A DNA stretch of 53,342 nt from Azotobacter beijerinckii (GCF_900110885.1 NZ_FOFJ01000029.1:1-53342); one strand, 5' to 3'; shown: positions 23,016 through 33,702, counted from the stretch's first letter. Made by a program: numbers and translations. Notes: a model not told the origin generated them from the sequence alone.

Positions 23016-23957
23016 TCAGCCCCGCGTGCCCAGCCGCTGCAGGCGCTCGGCCAGCGCTCGCCGCCCCTGCAGCCCGCCAGTGTGTACGAAAACCAGCCGA
23101 CTGCCGCGGGGAATTCCGCCGCATTCGACCTGCTCACGCAGCGCCAGCAGGGCCTTTCCGGTATAGACGGGGTCCAGGGGAATGCCCCCTTCCCGCTCGC
23201 TGTCGAGGATGAAACGCGCCAGACCCGCATCGAGCCGGGCGAATCCGCCGCGACTGGCATCCAGCAGGCGGTAACCCACATCGGCCATGCCAGCCTCGGC
23301 GAGAATTGCCCGGACCTGCGGCGCCACGCCGTGACTCGCCGGCACCGCCAAAGCGCCATGGACCGGATGCGCCCCGGCCTCGGCAAGGACCAGACCGGCC
23401 AGCGTGGTTCCGGTACCGGCGGCCAGCCACCAGCCGTGGTAGTCGGGCCAGCCGAGCGCCTCCAACCCAGGCAACAGCATGTCCCGCAGGACCGTGCAGC
23501 CCAGCGCACCGGGCAGACCGCCACCGCCTTCCGGTACCGGATGCAGACGGGGATAGCGCTCGCGCCAGTCGTCCCAGAAACCCTCCCGGTGGCGCGCCCG
23601 ATAACCGCCGTAGCCGAGCCAGTGCAGGCGCATGCCGAAGGCCTGCAGATCGCGCACGGTCGGCGTTTCGCAGGGCTCGCCGCGCAGCAGCCCCGCCGTA
23701 GGAAAGGCAAAACGCCGCCCGGCCGCAGCCAGCGCATGCAGGTGATTGGAGTGGGGACCGCCCAGGCTGATCAGCCCCTCCGCTCCCTGGCGGGCGGCAG
23801 CCGCCAGATGGGGCGCCAGCTTGTACCACTTGTTGCCGGAGATCAGCGGGTCGATCAGGTCAAGCCGGAGCACACCGACCTCGACGCCGGCAGCGGCCAG
23901 CCAGCCGAGCGCGAGGGGCTGGAGTGAAACCGGCGGCGACCAGCGGATCTCCAGCAT
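23016..23957 (-). CDS. PLP enzyme, ACC deaminase / D-cysteine desulfhydrase family
   Basis: A 313-residue fold-type II PLP enzyme. The Schiff-base lysine lies in SGNKWYKL (about residue 44), with GGPHSNH after it and a glycine-rich phosphate loop AAGTGTTLAG near 180. Family members degrade D-cysteine or 1-aminocyclopropane-1-carboxylate. Lack of the ACC-specific residues I would look for cannot be judged without an alignment, and D-cysteine desulfhydrase or an unknown amino-acid lyase is more usual in this setting. It follows the coiled-coil gene by 6 bp and probably shares its transcript; it converges with DUF1853 (2 bp gap). Confidence 0.85.
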   Translation of the reverse strand: MLEIRWSPPVSLQPLALGWLAAAGVEVGVLRLDLIDPLISGNKWYKLAPHLAAAARQGAEGLISLGGPHSNHLHALAAAGRRFAFPTAGLLRGEPCETPTVRDLQAFGMRLHWLGYGGYRARHREGFWDDWRERYPRLHPVPEGGGGLPGALGCTVLRDMLLPGLEALGWPDYHGWWLAAGTGTTLAGLVLAEAGAHPVHGALAVPASHGVAPQVRAILAEAGMADVGYRLLDASRGGFARLDAGLARFILDSEREGGIPLDPVYTGKALLALREQVECGGIPRGSRLVFVHTGGLQGRRALAERLQRLGTRG

Positions 23958-23963
23958 CGGCAG

Positions 23964-25250
23964 TCAGCCGGCAGTGCGCAGGCGGCCTCCCGGTTTGTGC
24001 CGGGAACAGCAGCCGGATTCGCCGGTAACGAAACGCTGGGGGCTGTCGACCCGGTCGATCGGCAGCGCGCAACGTCCGCCGCCGGGTAACACGGCCTCGC
24101 AGGTCGGCTGCTGGAAATGGCTCAGCCACTGGCGGTACCTGTCTTCGCTGACCGAGCACTTAGCCGCGACGTAGGCCATGGGGTTCTCCTGATAGCGGGC
24201 GATGTCCTGCAGCGGAATGGTCAGGTGACCCGCACCGGGATGGTAGACCACGAAGGTCAGACCGAGGGCGGCCAGCTTCTCGAGGGCCTGCTCGACACCC
24301 CGGGCCGCCAGTTGTTCCTGTTCATGCCGGACCCTGAGAACATCCTCCTGCCCCTGCCTATCCCGCTCTTCGCAGGCGCTCAGCTCGGCTTCGAGTTCGT
24401 CCACCCGTTCCTGCAGAGCCTGCCGAATGCGCCGCTGCTCGTCCGCCTGAGCGCCACGCTCGCGCTCCTGCAGGGCGAGTAGCCGAGCCATCTCGGCCTC
24501 CGCCCGCTCCAAGGGCTCGGAGTGGGTTTGCCGTTGCACCTCGAGGCTGGCATTCAGTTCCTGTTGCCGGCGCAGTTGATCGCGCAACTGCTGCACCTCG
24601 GCCTGCAGGGCCCTGAGCTGTCGCTCGGCGGCCTGCTTCAGCCTTTCCAACGCGGCCTCGTGGTGATGGTTCAGATCGCGGATATGCAGGCGTTGCCGCT
24701 TGATCAGGTGGGCAGTCTTCTGGCGCTGCTCGTCATTCCAGTCCTTGCCGGGCAAGCCCCTGGCAGTGGCGACCGGCCCCTGCCTCCCCGGCATGCTCAA
24801 ACGCGACGGCGCCCCGCCGACCATCGATGCCTCGTCCTCTTCGCCGAGCAAGCCAAGATGATTGCGCTTGGCCGCATCGCGCAACGCCAGCAGATCCTGC
24901 GGCTCGGGATCCCACAGGTGCATCTGATGCCACGGCACCGGGCACTGGCTACGGCAGACCAGGCGAATCGGTCCGCCACCGAGATCCATCCCCAGGCCAC
25001 CCCGCTCGGACAATTGCCGCAAGGGAATATTCCAGCCGGGATCGGCCGCACCGTCCTCATCAAAATCCAAGTGGAAGAAAACCGCGGCCCGCACCTCCCG
25101 CCGAGGGGAAATCAGCAAGTAGGCAAGACGCACCTGCTGATCGGCCAGATCCGGCAGGCCGACGACGCCATCGAGTACGGCCTCGAACTCCGGAAAGAGC
25201 ATTTCCCGGCACACGCCGCCCTCATTGAAGAACATCACGGCCTCAACCAT
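23964..25250 (-). CDS. coiled-coil protein with Cys-rich C terminus
   Basis: A 428-residue conserved pseudomonad-type protein of unknown role. Residues 1-110 form a globular N-terminal domain (MVEAVMFFNEGGVCREMLFP, LVCRSQCPVPWHQMHLWDP). About 165-340 is a long Glu/Gln/Arg-rich coiled coil with heptads. The last 90 residues include GLTFVVYHPGAGHLTIP and YVAAKCSVSEDRYRQWLSHF, then C(EAVLPGGGR)C and GCCSRHKPGG, a probable zinc-binding tail. ATG 25250 is used; an upstream in-frame ATG would add 32 poor residues. Distant annotations such as chromosome-segregation ATPase would come from the coiled coil only. No ATP-binding motif is seen. Confidence 0.75.
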   Translation of the reverse strand: MVEAVMFFNEGGVCREMLFPEFEAVLDGVVGLPDLADQQVRLAYLLISPRREVRAAVFFHLDFDEDGAADPGWNIPLRQLSERGGLGMDLGGGPIRLVCRSQCPVPWHQMHLWDPEPQDLLALRDAAKRNHLGLLGEEDEASMVGGAPSRLSMPGRQGPVATARGLPGKDWNDEQRQKTAHLIKRQRLHIRDLNHHHEAALERLKQAAERQLRALQAEVQQLRDQLRRQQELNASLEVQRQTHSEPLERAEAEMARLLALQERERGAQADEQRRIRQALQERVDELEAELSACEERDRQGQEDVLRVRHEQEQLAARGVEQALEKLAALGLTFVVYHPGAGHLTIPLQDIARYQENPMAYVAAKCSVSEDRYRQWLSHFQQPTCEAVLPGGGRCALPIDRVDSPQRFVTGESGCCSRHKPGGRLRTAG

Positions 25251-25557
25251 TTTCTGTTTTTTCTGCACGGTCTTGGTCTCTTGTCGTGTTTTTCCTGATC
25301 CATGGCACCAACCCGCAATACCGCGATCACAGGCTGGCAGCTCCACAAGGCAAGCAAGTCTAGGTAAAAGAAGCCGAACGGCAACAGTCGCTCGGAGCGA
25401 CGACTATGCCCGACGACCATGGGGCAAAACCGAAGAACACTGCATAGCAGCCTTTTGACATGAAATTGTCTTTATCCGTTCCGCAAAAACCATCTCCGGC
25501 TTGGCATTTCCGGCATCCCTCCCTACCCTGAGCGGATTCCCCGCCACCCTCCCGCTC
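25251..25557. other. divergent intergenic region
   Basis: About 300 bp between the coiled-coil gene (minus) and the decayed nitrilase-type gene (plus). I see no gene, strong hairpin or convincing -35/-10 pair. It is less GC-rich than its flanks, as expected for a divergent promoter region. Confidence 0.4.
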
Positions 25558-26523
25558 ATGCGCAGACTCCAGTCCATCCCGGCGCTACTGATCCTCGCAA
25601 CCCTCCTCGGTACCTGTGCGAGCTGGAGCACACCTGACTCGCCCGGACATTACCTCGCCGACCTGCGCAGTACGCTCATTTACGAAGAGGATGCGCTGGA
25701 TGCCCAGGCCAATTTGCTGGCCATTCGCCCGGAGCTGTATCCCAGCGACTACCGGAGCCCGGAGCATCTGCGCCTGAAACTCGCTGCCATTCTGGACCGG
25801 GCGCGTGACAGCGGCCTCCTGAACGAGCACAGCGTGGTCGCCCTACCCGACCAGATCGGGACCTGGCTGCTACTCGACGGCGAAAGGGCCGAACTCTATA
25901 GCGCCCGGAGCTTTTCCGAAGTCCGTGCATGGCTGGCCCTGGACAATCCGCACCGACTGGCCTGGAGCTGGCTGCAGAGCGAAGGCTTTCCCGGAATGGG
26001 GGAAAGCCTGTTGCGCATGAAGGCAGAAAGAATGGCCCGCGACTACCAGCAACTGTTCGGCGCCCTGGCCCGAGAGTATCGCATCACCCTGCTGGCGGGC
26101 TCCGTGCTACTACCCGAACCTCGACTGGAGAACGGCAACCTGCACACGGGCAACGGTCCGCTCTACAACCTCGCCCTGGTTTTCGGCCCGGACGGCCATC
26201 TGCTCGGCCCTCCCCATGCGCAACCGTGCACGACAAAAGCTCGCGAGCAGGCCACAGTACAGGAGGTACAAACAAAGAAAATCAAGGTGCTGGTCCGCCG
26301 CGAGGGGTGCCTGTCACACAGCATGGCGATGACAACCGGCATGAAAACCGGCATTGCGCTGTTCCTGCGGGGCCGCCTGTGGCCAGTCAAAGACTTGGCG
26401 GACTGCTGCGAATGGTCGGCTGCCCATGCACCGAGAAGGGAAAGTGCAGCACTTGGCAGTCATCTGCTGAATATTCGGGTCACCGCACAATCCTCGACAG
26501 ATCTTCCGGCGGAGGGCCGGTGA
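25558..26523 (+). pseudogene. decayed carbon-nitrogen hydrolase (nitrilase superfamily) lipoprotein
   Basis: From ATG 25558 the product begins MRRLQSIPALLILATLLGTC, a lipoprotein-like signal. Residues to about 220 resemble an exported nitrilase-superfamily protein: LPDQIGTWLLLDGE, KAERMARDYQQLFGALAREY, LLAGSVLLPEPRLENG and GPLYNLALVFGPDGHLLGPP. The position expected to be the catalytic Glu (LPEHIGTW in relatives, from memory) is Asp. After GPP the family's Lys and Cys core, about 100 or more residues, is missing; only a C-terminal-like GIALFLRGRLW is recognisable. I read this as an internal deletion or serial decay that left an open frame. No good ribosome site is visible. It could be a divergent functional paralogue. 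Confidence 0.5.
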
Positions 26524-26545
26524 CGGCAGACACACGGTCGAGTAC

Positions 26546-26632
26546 TCACATTTCGGTGGCATCTTCCGCCGGCTCTGCGGGATCTCGCTCGGCAGCGTGG
26601 AATTCGAGAAGTTCTTCTTGATAGTCATCCAT
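26546..26632 (-). CDS. small ORF of 28 codons beside the tRNA genes
   Basis: The frame reads MDDYQEELLEFHAAERDPAE and ends eight residues later. It is strongly acidic, with 10 Asp/Glu in 28 residues. An AGGAG site lies eight bases before the ATG. It lies downstream of the tRNA-Val/Asp unit on the same strand, beyond that unit's terminator, so it would need its own promoter. I do not recognise a family. Confidence 0.35.
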   Translation of the reverse strand: MDDYQEELLEFHAAERDPAEPAEDATEM

Positions 26633-26745
26633 AGGGACTACTCCTGATCGACTGGTTAATTTGGAAAGGCAACAGACAGACAAAGTCCATGCCAAAAAAG
26701 CCTAGACGAATCAGATGACCATTGAATTAAAAAGCGGGCCCAATG

Positions 26746-26776
26746 AAAAAGCCCCCAGATATTGCTATCTGGAGGC
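26746..26776 (-). terminator. terminator of the tRNA unit
   Basis: An 11-bp stem (26751-26761 with 26766-26776, one G-T or mismatch pair) with a 4-base loop. On the minus strand it ends in a T run (26750-26746). It begins 10 bp past the tRNA-Asp CCA end. A textbook rho-independent terminator. Confidence 0.9.
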
Positions 26777-26785
26777 TTTCATATA

Positions 26786-26862
26786 TGGCGCAGCGGACGG
26801 GACTCGAACCCGCGACCCCCGGCGTGACAGGCCGGTATTCTAACCGACTGAACTACCGCTGC
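26786..26862 (-). tRNA. tRNA-Asp (GTC)
   Basis: 77 nt including encoded CCA. The acceptor stem GCAGCGG pairs with CCGCTGC, with G as discriminator base, then CCA. The anticodon arm CCGGC-CTGTCAC-GCCGG gives anticodon GTC. D and T arms are normal. Second gene of a two-tRNA unit. Confidence 0.96.
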
Positions 26863-26898
26863 GCGTCGGCTGGACTTTCGTCCATTTCTCGCAAGCTC

Positions 26899-26974
26899 TG
26901 GTGGCTGATGACGGGATCGAACCGCCGACCCCCTGCGTGTGATGCAGGTGCTCTCCCAGCTGAGCTAATCAGCC
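26899..26974 (-). tRNA. tRNA-Val (CAC)
   Basis: 76 nt including encoded CCA. The acceptor stem GGCTGAT pairs with ATCAGCC, with discriminator A. The anticodon arm CCTGC-ATCACAC-GCAGG places anticodon CAC at 34-36, decoding GUG. The T arm has one G-T pair. 36 bp separate it from tRNA-Asp downstream. Confidence 0.9.
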
Positions 26975-26996
26975 ATCGCCTTGCGAGGTGGCGCGC

Positions 26997-27025
26997 AATT
27001 TACCCACGAACCGAAGCTAAGTCAA
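26997..27025 (-). promoter_or_regulatory. sigma-70 promoter of the tRNA-Val/Asp unit
   Basis: On the minus strand TTGACT (27025-27020), 17 bp, TAAATT (27002-26997), followed by the GC-rich discriminator GCGCGCC typical of stringently controlled stable-RNA promoters. The predicted start is about 15 bp before the tRNA-Val 5' end. Confidence 0.75.
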
Positions 27026-27222
27026 CAGCCCGCCTGAATTTTTTCTTCGAGAGGGATAACCTTGGGGATGTGGGTGTGGATGTGCTTTTCCAAAATGCGG
27101 CGTAGCCGTGCGATACATATGGCACGGGCTCGGAAAAAGCGTGCGATGGCACGAAACTCACCCTCAAGGCACCAAGAGAGTGCATGCCCTACAAGTTCCG
27201 AGAGGAGAGCGGCCGAGCGGGA

Positions 27223-28005
27223 TCAGTCCAGGTAGATCATCTTGCGTGTCATGCCGCCGTCGACAACGAACTCCTGACCGGTGACGAAACCGGCACGGTC
27301 CGACAGCAACCAGGCAACCAAGGCGGCGACATCCTCGACCGACCCTACACGGCCTGCAGGATGCTGAACGTGATTCTGTGCAGACAGCGGCGCTTGCTGA
27401 CGCTCGCTGGGACTGCGCGCATCGATCCAGCCGGGGCTGACGGCATTCACCCGCACATCGGGTCCGAGGCTGATCGCCAGGGCATGGGTTAGCCCCAGCA
27501 GGCCGGCCTTGCTGGCAGCGTAAGCCTCGGAGTTCGGCTCGGACTGGTGCGCACGGGTCGAAGCGATGTTGACCATGGCACCATGGTGCGCCTGCAGATA
27601 GGCGGAACAGTGCTTGGCCAGAAGCAGCGGGCCGGTCAGGTTCACCCCCAGCACATGGTTCCAGTGGCTGAGCCTCAGCTCCGCCAACGGAGGATTGCGA
27701 GGATCGGCGAAGGCAGCATTGCAGACCAGTGCGTCGAGGCGACCGAATTGCCCGAGCACCTCGGCCACCCCCATTGCCACCTGGCTTTCCTGAGCGACGT
27801 CCATACCGACGAACCAGGCACTGCTGCCCAGCGCTCGGGCCACCTTGGCGCCGCGCTTGCGGTCGATGTCGGCCAGCACCACCTGCCAGCCTTCTGCTAT
27901 CAGCCAGGCGGAGATGCCCAGTCCGATGCCACGCCCCGCTCCGGTGACCAAGGCAACCTTGCCGTTACTCGGCGGCCTGTCGGTCTCCAGGCTCAGATCG
28001 ATCAC
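27223..28005 (-). CDS. short-chain dehydrogenase/reductase
   Basis: A 260-residue classical SDR. NAD(P) motif GAGRGIG (22-28), D in LADIDRKR suggesting NAD preference, CNAA motif, and catalytic Ser/Tyr/Lys in NIASTR and [10 protein letters not shown]. The C terminus has the [14 protein letters not shown] pattern. The GTG start overlaps the metZ stop codon (GTGA), so it is the last gene of the metZ transcript. The same pairing occurs in P. aeruginosa. The substrate is not predictable. Confidence 0.9.
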   Translation of the reverse strand: MIDLSLETDRPPSNGKVALVTGAGRGIGLGISAWLIAEGWQVVLADIDRKRGAKVARALGSSAWFVGMDVAQESQVAMGVAEVLGQFGRLDALVCNAAFADPRNPPLAELRLSHWNHVLGVNLTGPLLLAKHCSAYLQAHHGAMVNIASTRAHQSEPNSEAYAASKAGLLGLTHALAISLGPDVRVNAVSPGWIDARSPSERQQAPLSAQNHVQHPAGRVGSVEDVAALVAWLLSDRAGFVTGQEFVVDGGMTRKMIYLD

Positions 28006-29210
28006 AGCGCGGCCAGTCCGCGGGCGAGGTCGGCCTTGATGTCCTCGATGTCCTCCAGACCGACCGCCACCCGGATCAGGCTGTCGCTGATCCCGGCCGC
28101 GGCTCGCGCCTCCGGGGTCAGGCGGCCGTGGGAAGTGGTGGCCGGATGGGCGATGGTGGTCTTGGTATCGCCCAGATTGGTGGTGATGGAAATCATCCGG
28201 GTGGCGTCGATGACCCGCCAGGCCGCCGCCTTGTCGCCCTTCACCTCGAAGCTGACCACCGCACCGAAACCGCTCTGCTGGCGCCTGGCCAACTCATGCT
28301 GCGGATGGCTGGACAGGCCGGTATAGTAGACCTTCGCCACCTGCGGCTGCCGCTCCAGCCACTCGGCCAAGGTCTGAGCGCTGGCGCAATGGGCGAGCAT
28401 GCGCACCTTGAGAGTCTCCAGCCCCTTGAGGAACAGCCAGGCGTTGAACGGGCTGAGGGTGGGACCGGCGGTGCGCAGGAAGCCGACCACTTCTTGCATC
28501 AGCTTGGCGCCGCCGGCCACCACGCCACCGAGGCAACGGCCCTGCCCATCGATGTACTTGGTTGCCGAATGGATGACGAGATCGGCACCGAGAGCCAGCG
28601 GCTTCTGCAGCACCGGCGTGCAGAAGCAGTTGTCCACTGCCAGCAGTGCGCCCTTGGCGTGGGCGATCTCGGCCAGTGCGGCGATGTCGACCAGTTCGGC
28701 CAGCGGGTTGGACGGCGACTCGACGATGAACAGCTTGGTGTTGGGCTTGCAAGCCGCGGCCCAGGCCTCCAGGTCGGCCAACGGCGGGTAGTCCACCGCG
28801 ATGCCGAAGCGCTTGAAGTACTTGTCGAACAGGCTGATGGTCGAGCCGAACACGCTGCGCGAGACCAGCACATGATCGCCGGCGCTGCACAGGCTCATCA
28901 CCATGGCCAGGATCGCGCCCATGCCCGATGCGGCAGCAACCGCCTGCTCGGCGCCTTCCAATGCAGCGATGCGCTCCTCGAAAGTGCGCACCGTGGGATT
29001 GGTGTAGCGGGAATAGACGTTGCCGGGTTGCTCGCCGGCAAAGCGTGCGGCCGCGTCGGCAGCGCTGCGGAACACGTAGCTGGAGGTCATGAACAGGGCT
29101 TCGCCGTGCTCTCCCTCGGGAGTACGCCGCTGGCCGGCACGCACCGCCAGGGTGTCGAAACCCACGCCATCCAGGTCGCTGTCCAGCCGTCCGGCATCCC
29201 ACTCGATCAT
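28002..29210 (-). CDS. metZ: O-succinylhomoserine sulfhydrylase
   Basis: A 402-residue PLP enzyme of the Cys/Met metabolism family that makes homocysteine from O-succinylhomoserine and sulfide. The lysine that holds PLP is K218 in [33 protein letters not shown] and [13 protein letters not shown] are family signatures, and the context (next to purF in pseudomonads) supports MetZ over cystathionine enzymes. Two tandem ATGs exist; 29210 is used because GGAAGG is better spaced to it than to 29213. It is 67 bp after purF and is followed by the overlapping SDR gene. Confidence 0.93.
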   Translation of the reverse strand: MIEWDAGRLDSDLDGVGFDTLAVRAGQRRTPEGEHGEALFMTSSYVFRSAADAAARFAGEQPGNVYSRYTNPTVRTFEERIAALEGAEQAVAAASGMGAILAMVMSLCSAGDHVLVSRSVFGSTISLFDKYFKRFGIAVDYPPLADLEAWAAACKPNTKLFIVESPSNPLAELVDIAALAEIAHAKGALLAVDNCFCTPVLQKPLALGADLVIHSATKYIDGQGRCLGGVVAGGAKLMQEVVGFLRTAGPTLSPFNAWLFLKGLETLKVRMLAHCASAQTLAEWLERQPQVAKVYYTGLSSHPQHELARRQQSGFGAVVSFEVKGDKAAAWRVIDATRMISITTNLGDTKTTIAHPATTSHGRLTPEARAAAGISDSLIRVAVGLEDIEDIKADLARGLAAL

Positions 29211-29277
29211 CATAATCCTTCCCCTTGCATGAGAGCGGCCGTCGCCACTCGAAGCCTCAAGCGCCTTCGCTTGCCGC

Positions 29278-30783
<1,506 letters not shown>

Positions 30784-30859
30784 GTGACGCAACCCCTGCT
30801 AGTAGTTCAGGCTAATTCCGGGCGCCCGCCGAGGCCGGCCCCATCTGTCTTTCGGAGGC

Positions 30860-31372
30860 TCAGCGCGGCATGCCTATCCCGCCGGCAGGCCATTGGCTGG
30901 AAAACCCGAGGATGAGATTCTTCGACCAGTCGGCGACCATCAGGAAATGCGGCAGCAGGGCCGACTGCTGCCACCAGGCATCCTGCTGCACCGGCGCCAG
31001 ACTGAGCAGGCCGACCAGCAGCACCACCAACAGCCCCCCCCGGGCCGCACCGAAGACCATGCCGAGCACGCGGTCAGTACCGGAAAGACCTGTGACACGC
31101 ACCAGTTCGCCGATGAGGAAGTTGACCAGCGCACCGACCAGCAGGCTCGTCACGAAGAGAATCGCGCAAGCGGCGATGACCTGCAGCGAGGGCGTGGCAA
31201 CGTAGCCGACCAGATGCTGCGACAGCGCCCCGCCGAACATCCAGGCGATGACGCCGGCGATGATCCAGGTGACCAGCGACAAGGCTTCCTTGACAAAGCC
31301 ACGTGTCAAGCTGATCAAACTGGAAACGGCGACGATCGCGATGATCGCCCAATCGACCCCGGTGAATGCCAC
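30860..31372 (-). CDS. cvpA: CvpA family inner-membrane protein
   Basis: A 170-residue protein with four predicted TM helices. Family marks: FTGVDWAIIAIVAVSSLISLTRGFVKE at the N terminus and TDRVLGMVFGAARG in the middle. It is required for colicin V production and bile/envelope stress tolerance in enterics; the molecular role is unclear. The start is GTG (31372), as an ATG 12 bases upstream runs into a stop at once. It precedes purF, the conserved arrangement. Confidence 0.94.
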   Translation of the reverse strand: MAFTGVDWAIIAIVAVSSLISLTRGFVKEALSLVTWIIAGVIAWMFGGALSQHLVGYVATPSLQVIAACAILFVTSLLVGALVNFLIGELVRVTGLSGTDRVLGMVFGAARGGLLVVLLVGLLSLAPVQQDAWWQQSALLPHFLMVADWSKNLILGFSSQWPAGGIGMPR

Positions 31373-31508
31373 GGCTCAGCCCATGAATGGAAAAGGCGCT
31401 GCATTCTAGCAGAGCCCCTCCCCTTGAGTAAGAACCCAGTCCATCGACCGGCCCGAGGCAAGCCCTCTGCTACAGCCCCTCTCGACCTTGCCCGGCAGGG
31501 CTGTCCGC

Positions 31509-32414
31509 TCAGCCTCGCTCGGGCTGGAAGCGCACGACGAAGCCGCCGAGGTTATGCTGCCGCTTGAGCTGATCGCACAGACGGTTGGCCTCGGCCCGTT
31601 CGATCACCGGCCCGACGTAGACGCGGTTCATGCCCTCCACATGACGGATGTAGGCGTTGTAGCCCTGGCTGCGCAAAGTCCTCTGCAAATCCTGGGCATT
31701 GGCAGTACTGGACAGGCTGGCCAGCTGGATCGACCAACTGACCGGCAGACCGTTGGCATCCAGGCGGCTCGCCTCTGTTGCCTTGGCCTCTGCCGCTTTG
31801 GCCTCCGCCATCTTGGCCTGCTCTGCCTTGGCCTCTGCCGCCTTGGCCTCCGCCATCTTGGCCTGCTCTGCCTTGGCCTCTGCCGCCTTGGCTTCCGCCA
31901 TCTTGGCCTGCGCTGCCCTGGCCTCTGTCGCCTTGGCTTCCGCCATCCTGGCCTGCGCTGCCTTGGCCTCTGCCGCTTTGGCCTCCGCCATTTTGGCCTG
32001 CGCTACCTTGGCCTCTGCCGCTTTGGCTTCCGCCATCTTGGCCTGCGCTGCCTTGGCCTCTGCCGCCTTGGCCTGTGCCGGCGGCGGAACCGGGTTGGCC
32101 GCCGGGGTCTTGGGCGTCGTACCGGCGACAGCTGCCGATGCAGCCCGAGCAGTCGGTGCTACGGCGGCCGACGTGCCGGCGATCACCGTGGAGGGTTGCA
32201 GGTCCTCAGGCAGGATCACTGGCTCCGGAACCGCGACCGGCTCCAGCTCGACGCGCGGTGCAGGTGGAGTCTCCGGCATGGGCGGAGCCTCGACCACCAC
32301 CTGCCGCACCTCGTCCTCGCGCGTGAACAGTATGGGCAAGAAGATCACCGCCAGCGCCAGCAGCACCAAGGCACCAACCATCCGCTGCTTGAGCCCTCTA
32401 TCCAGCCACGCCAT
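31509..32414 (-). CDS. SPOR-domain cell-division protein (DedD-like) with 15-residue repeats
   Basis: A 301-residue single-pass membrane protein: short cytosolic tail, TM about 12-31, a Pro/Val-rich linker, a repeat block (113-216) and a C-terminal SPOR domain (about 224-300, SWSIQLASLSS to VYVGPVIERAEANRL) that binds denuded septal peptidoglycan. The repeat MAEAKAAEAKAAQAK, 15 residues, occurs about seven times and should form a long charged helix spanning the periplasm. It overlaps folC by 17 bp, and the order folC-SPOR-cvpA-purF matches other pseudomonads. Confidence 0.92.
   Translation of the reverse strand: MAWLDRGLKQRMVGALVLLALAVIFLPILFTREDEVRQVVVEAPPMPETPPAPRVELEPVAVPEPVILPEDLQPSTVIAGTSAAVAPTARAASAAVAGTTPKTPAANPVPPPAQAKAAEAKAAQAKMAEAKAAEAKVAQAKMAEAKAAEAKAAQARMAEAKATEARAAQAKMAEAKAAEAKAEQAKMAEAKAAEAKAEQAKMAEAKAAEAKATEASRLDANGLPVSWSIQLASLSSTANAQDLQRTLRSQGYNAYIRHVEGMNRVYVGPVIERAEANRLCDQLKRQHNLGGFVVRFQPERG
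31767..32078 (-). repeat. 45-bp tandem repeats inside the SPOR protein gene
   Basis: About seven direct repeats of 45 bp, coding for MAEAKAAEAKAxQAK with few changes (the first unit is 14 residues). Some neighbouring units are identical over most of their length, so slippage or recombination can change copy number. They are in frame and do not interrupt the gene. Confidence 0.9.
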
Positions 32415-33702
32415 CTCGCCTCTCCTCTTCCTGTCGACTCAACCACTCCAGAGCCTCGGCCACGCAATAGAACGAGCCGAACACCAGGATTTCATCGCCC
32501 TCGACTGCCCGCTGGCATTGTGCCTGCAACGCCTCTGCGACATCGGCGCAGGCCACAACCAGCGCTCCGCGCCCCTGCAGGACTGCGGCAAGCTCCTGGG
32601 CTGAGCGACTCCGCGGGGTCGGCAACGGCGCCACAGCCCAGTGCCGGACCTCAGGCAGCAAGGGCTCCAGCACGCCGGGCAGATCCTTGTCGGCGAGCAG
32701 GCCGAAAACCGCCAGGCGCTGCCCTGCGAGAGGCCGCTTGGCAAGGCGCTCGGCCAGATAGGCCGCAGCATGGGGGTTATGCCCGACGTCCAGCAGAAAG
32801 GGCAATCGCTTGCCCTGCCAGCGAATATGGCGCCGCTCGAGACGCCCGCTCAGGCGCGTGGCGCTCAGCGCCGCCGCGATACGCCCAGCCTGCCAGGGCA
32901 GGTCGAGCAAGGCATAGGCCTGCAGCGCCAGAGCCGCATTTTCCACCGGCAGCTCGAGCGGCGGCAACGCCGGCAGCTCGAGCCTGTCGCCTGCCGCACT
33001 GCAGCCACGCCAATCCCAGGCGTCCCTTCCGGGTGTCAGCTCATAATCGCGCCCGCGCCTGTAAAAAGGCGTGCCCAGCGACGCCGCACGCTCCAACAGG
33101 GGGATCGGCGGGTCCGATTCGCCACAGACCGCAGGCCGACCGGCACGGAAGATTCCGGCCTTCTCGAAGGCCACCGAGTCGCGGGTATCGCCCAGCCAGT
33201 CGGCGTGATCCAAAGCGATGCTGGTGACCACCGCTACGTCGGCATCGACCAGATTGACCGCATCGAGACGCCCACCCAGGCCCACCTCCAGCACGACGGC
33301 ATCCAGCCTGGCACGCTCGAATAACCAGAAGGCCGCAAGGGTACCCATCTCGAAATAGGTCAGGGAAATCTCGCCGCGCGCCGCCTCCACCGCAGCAAAG
33401 GCCCGGCACAACTCGGCATCGCCAGCCTCGCGGCCGTCGATCCGCACCCGCTCGTTGTAGCGCCGCAGATGGGGAGAGCTGTAGACACCGACCTTCAGCC
33501 CCTGCCCCCCCATCAGCGCGGCGAGGAAGGCACAGGTGGAGCCCTTGCCGTTGGTTCCGGTAACCGTCACCACCCGCAGCGCCGGCCGCCCCAGGCCCAG
33601 CCGGCGCGCCACCTTGCGCGAGCGCTCCAGGCCCATATCGATGGCCGTGGGGTGCAGTCGCTCGAGATAGGCGAGCCAGTCGGCGAGGCTGCGCTCGCTC
33701 AT
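32398..33702 (-). CDS. folC: bifunctional folylpolyglutamate / dihydrofolate synthase
   Basis: A 434-residue Mur-ligase-fold enzyme that adds glutamate to dihydropteroate and folates. P-loop TGTNGKGST (48-56), [14 protein letters not shown], the Mg/ATP region [12 protein letters not shown] and the C-terminal [10 protein letters not shown] are present. The start overlaps the accD stop (ATGA) and the end overlaps the SPOR gene by 17 bp, giving a continuous accD-folC-SPOR unit. Confidence 0.96.
   Translation of the reverse strand: MSERSLADWLAYLERLHPTAIDMGLERSRKVARRLGLGRPALRVVTVTGTNGKGSTCAFLAALMGGQGLKVGVYSSPHLRRYNERVRIDGREAGDAELCRAFAAVEAARGEISLTYFEMGTLAAFWLFERARLDAVVLEVGLGGRLDAVNLVDADVAVVTSIALDHADWLGDTRDSVAFEKAGIFRAGRPAVCGESDPPIPLLERAASLGTPFYRRGRDYELTPGRDAWDWRGCSAAGDRLELPALPPLELPVENAALALQAYALLDLPWQAGRIAAALSATRLSGRLERRHIRWQGKRLPFLLDVGHNPHAAAYLAERLAKRPLAGQRLAVFGLLADKDLPGVLEPLLPEVRHWAVAPLPTPRSRSAQELAAVLQGRGALVVACADVAEALQAQCQRAVEGDEILVFGSFYCVAEALEWLSRQEEERRDGVAG

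Noticed and set aside
31767..32078. CRISPR-like array
   Set aside because: Repeats are contiguous 45-mers with no unique spacers and they code for a regular peptide; no cas genes nearby.
31699..32604. 301-residue plus-strand frame with Ala/Leu/Ser repeats
   Set aside because: It is the antisense of the 45-bp repeats in the SPOR protein gene, and the repeats lie in frame with TM and SPOR domains on the minus strand.
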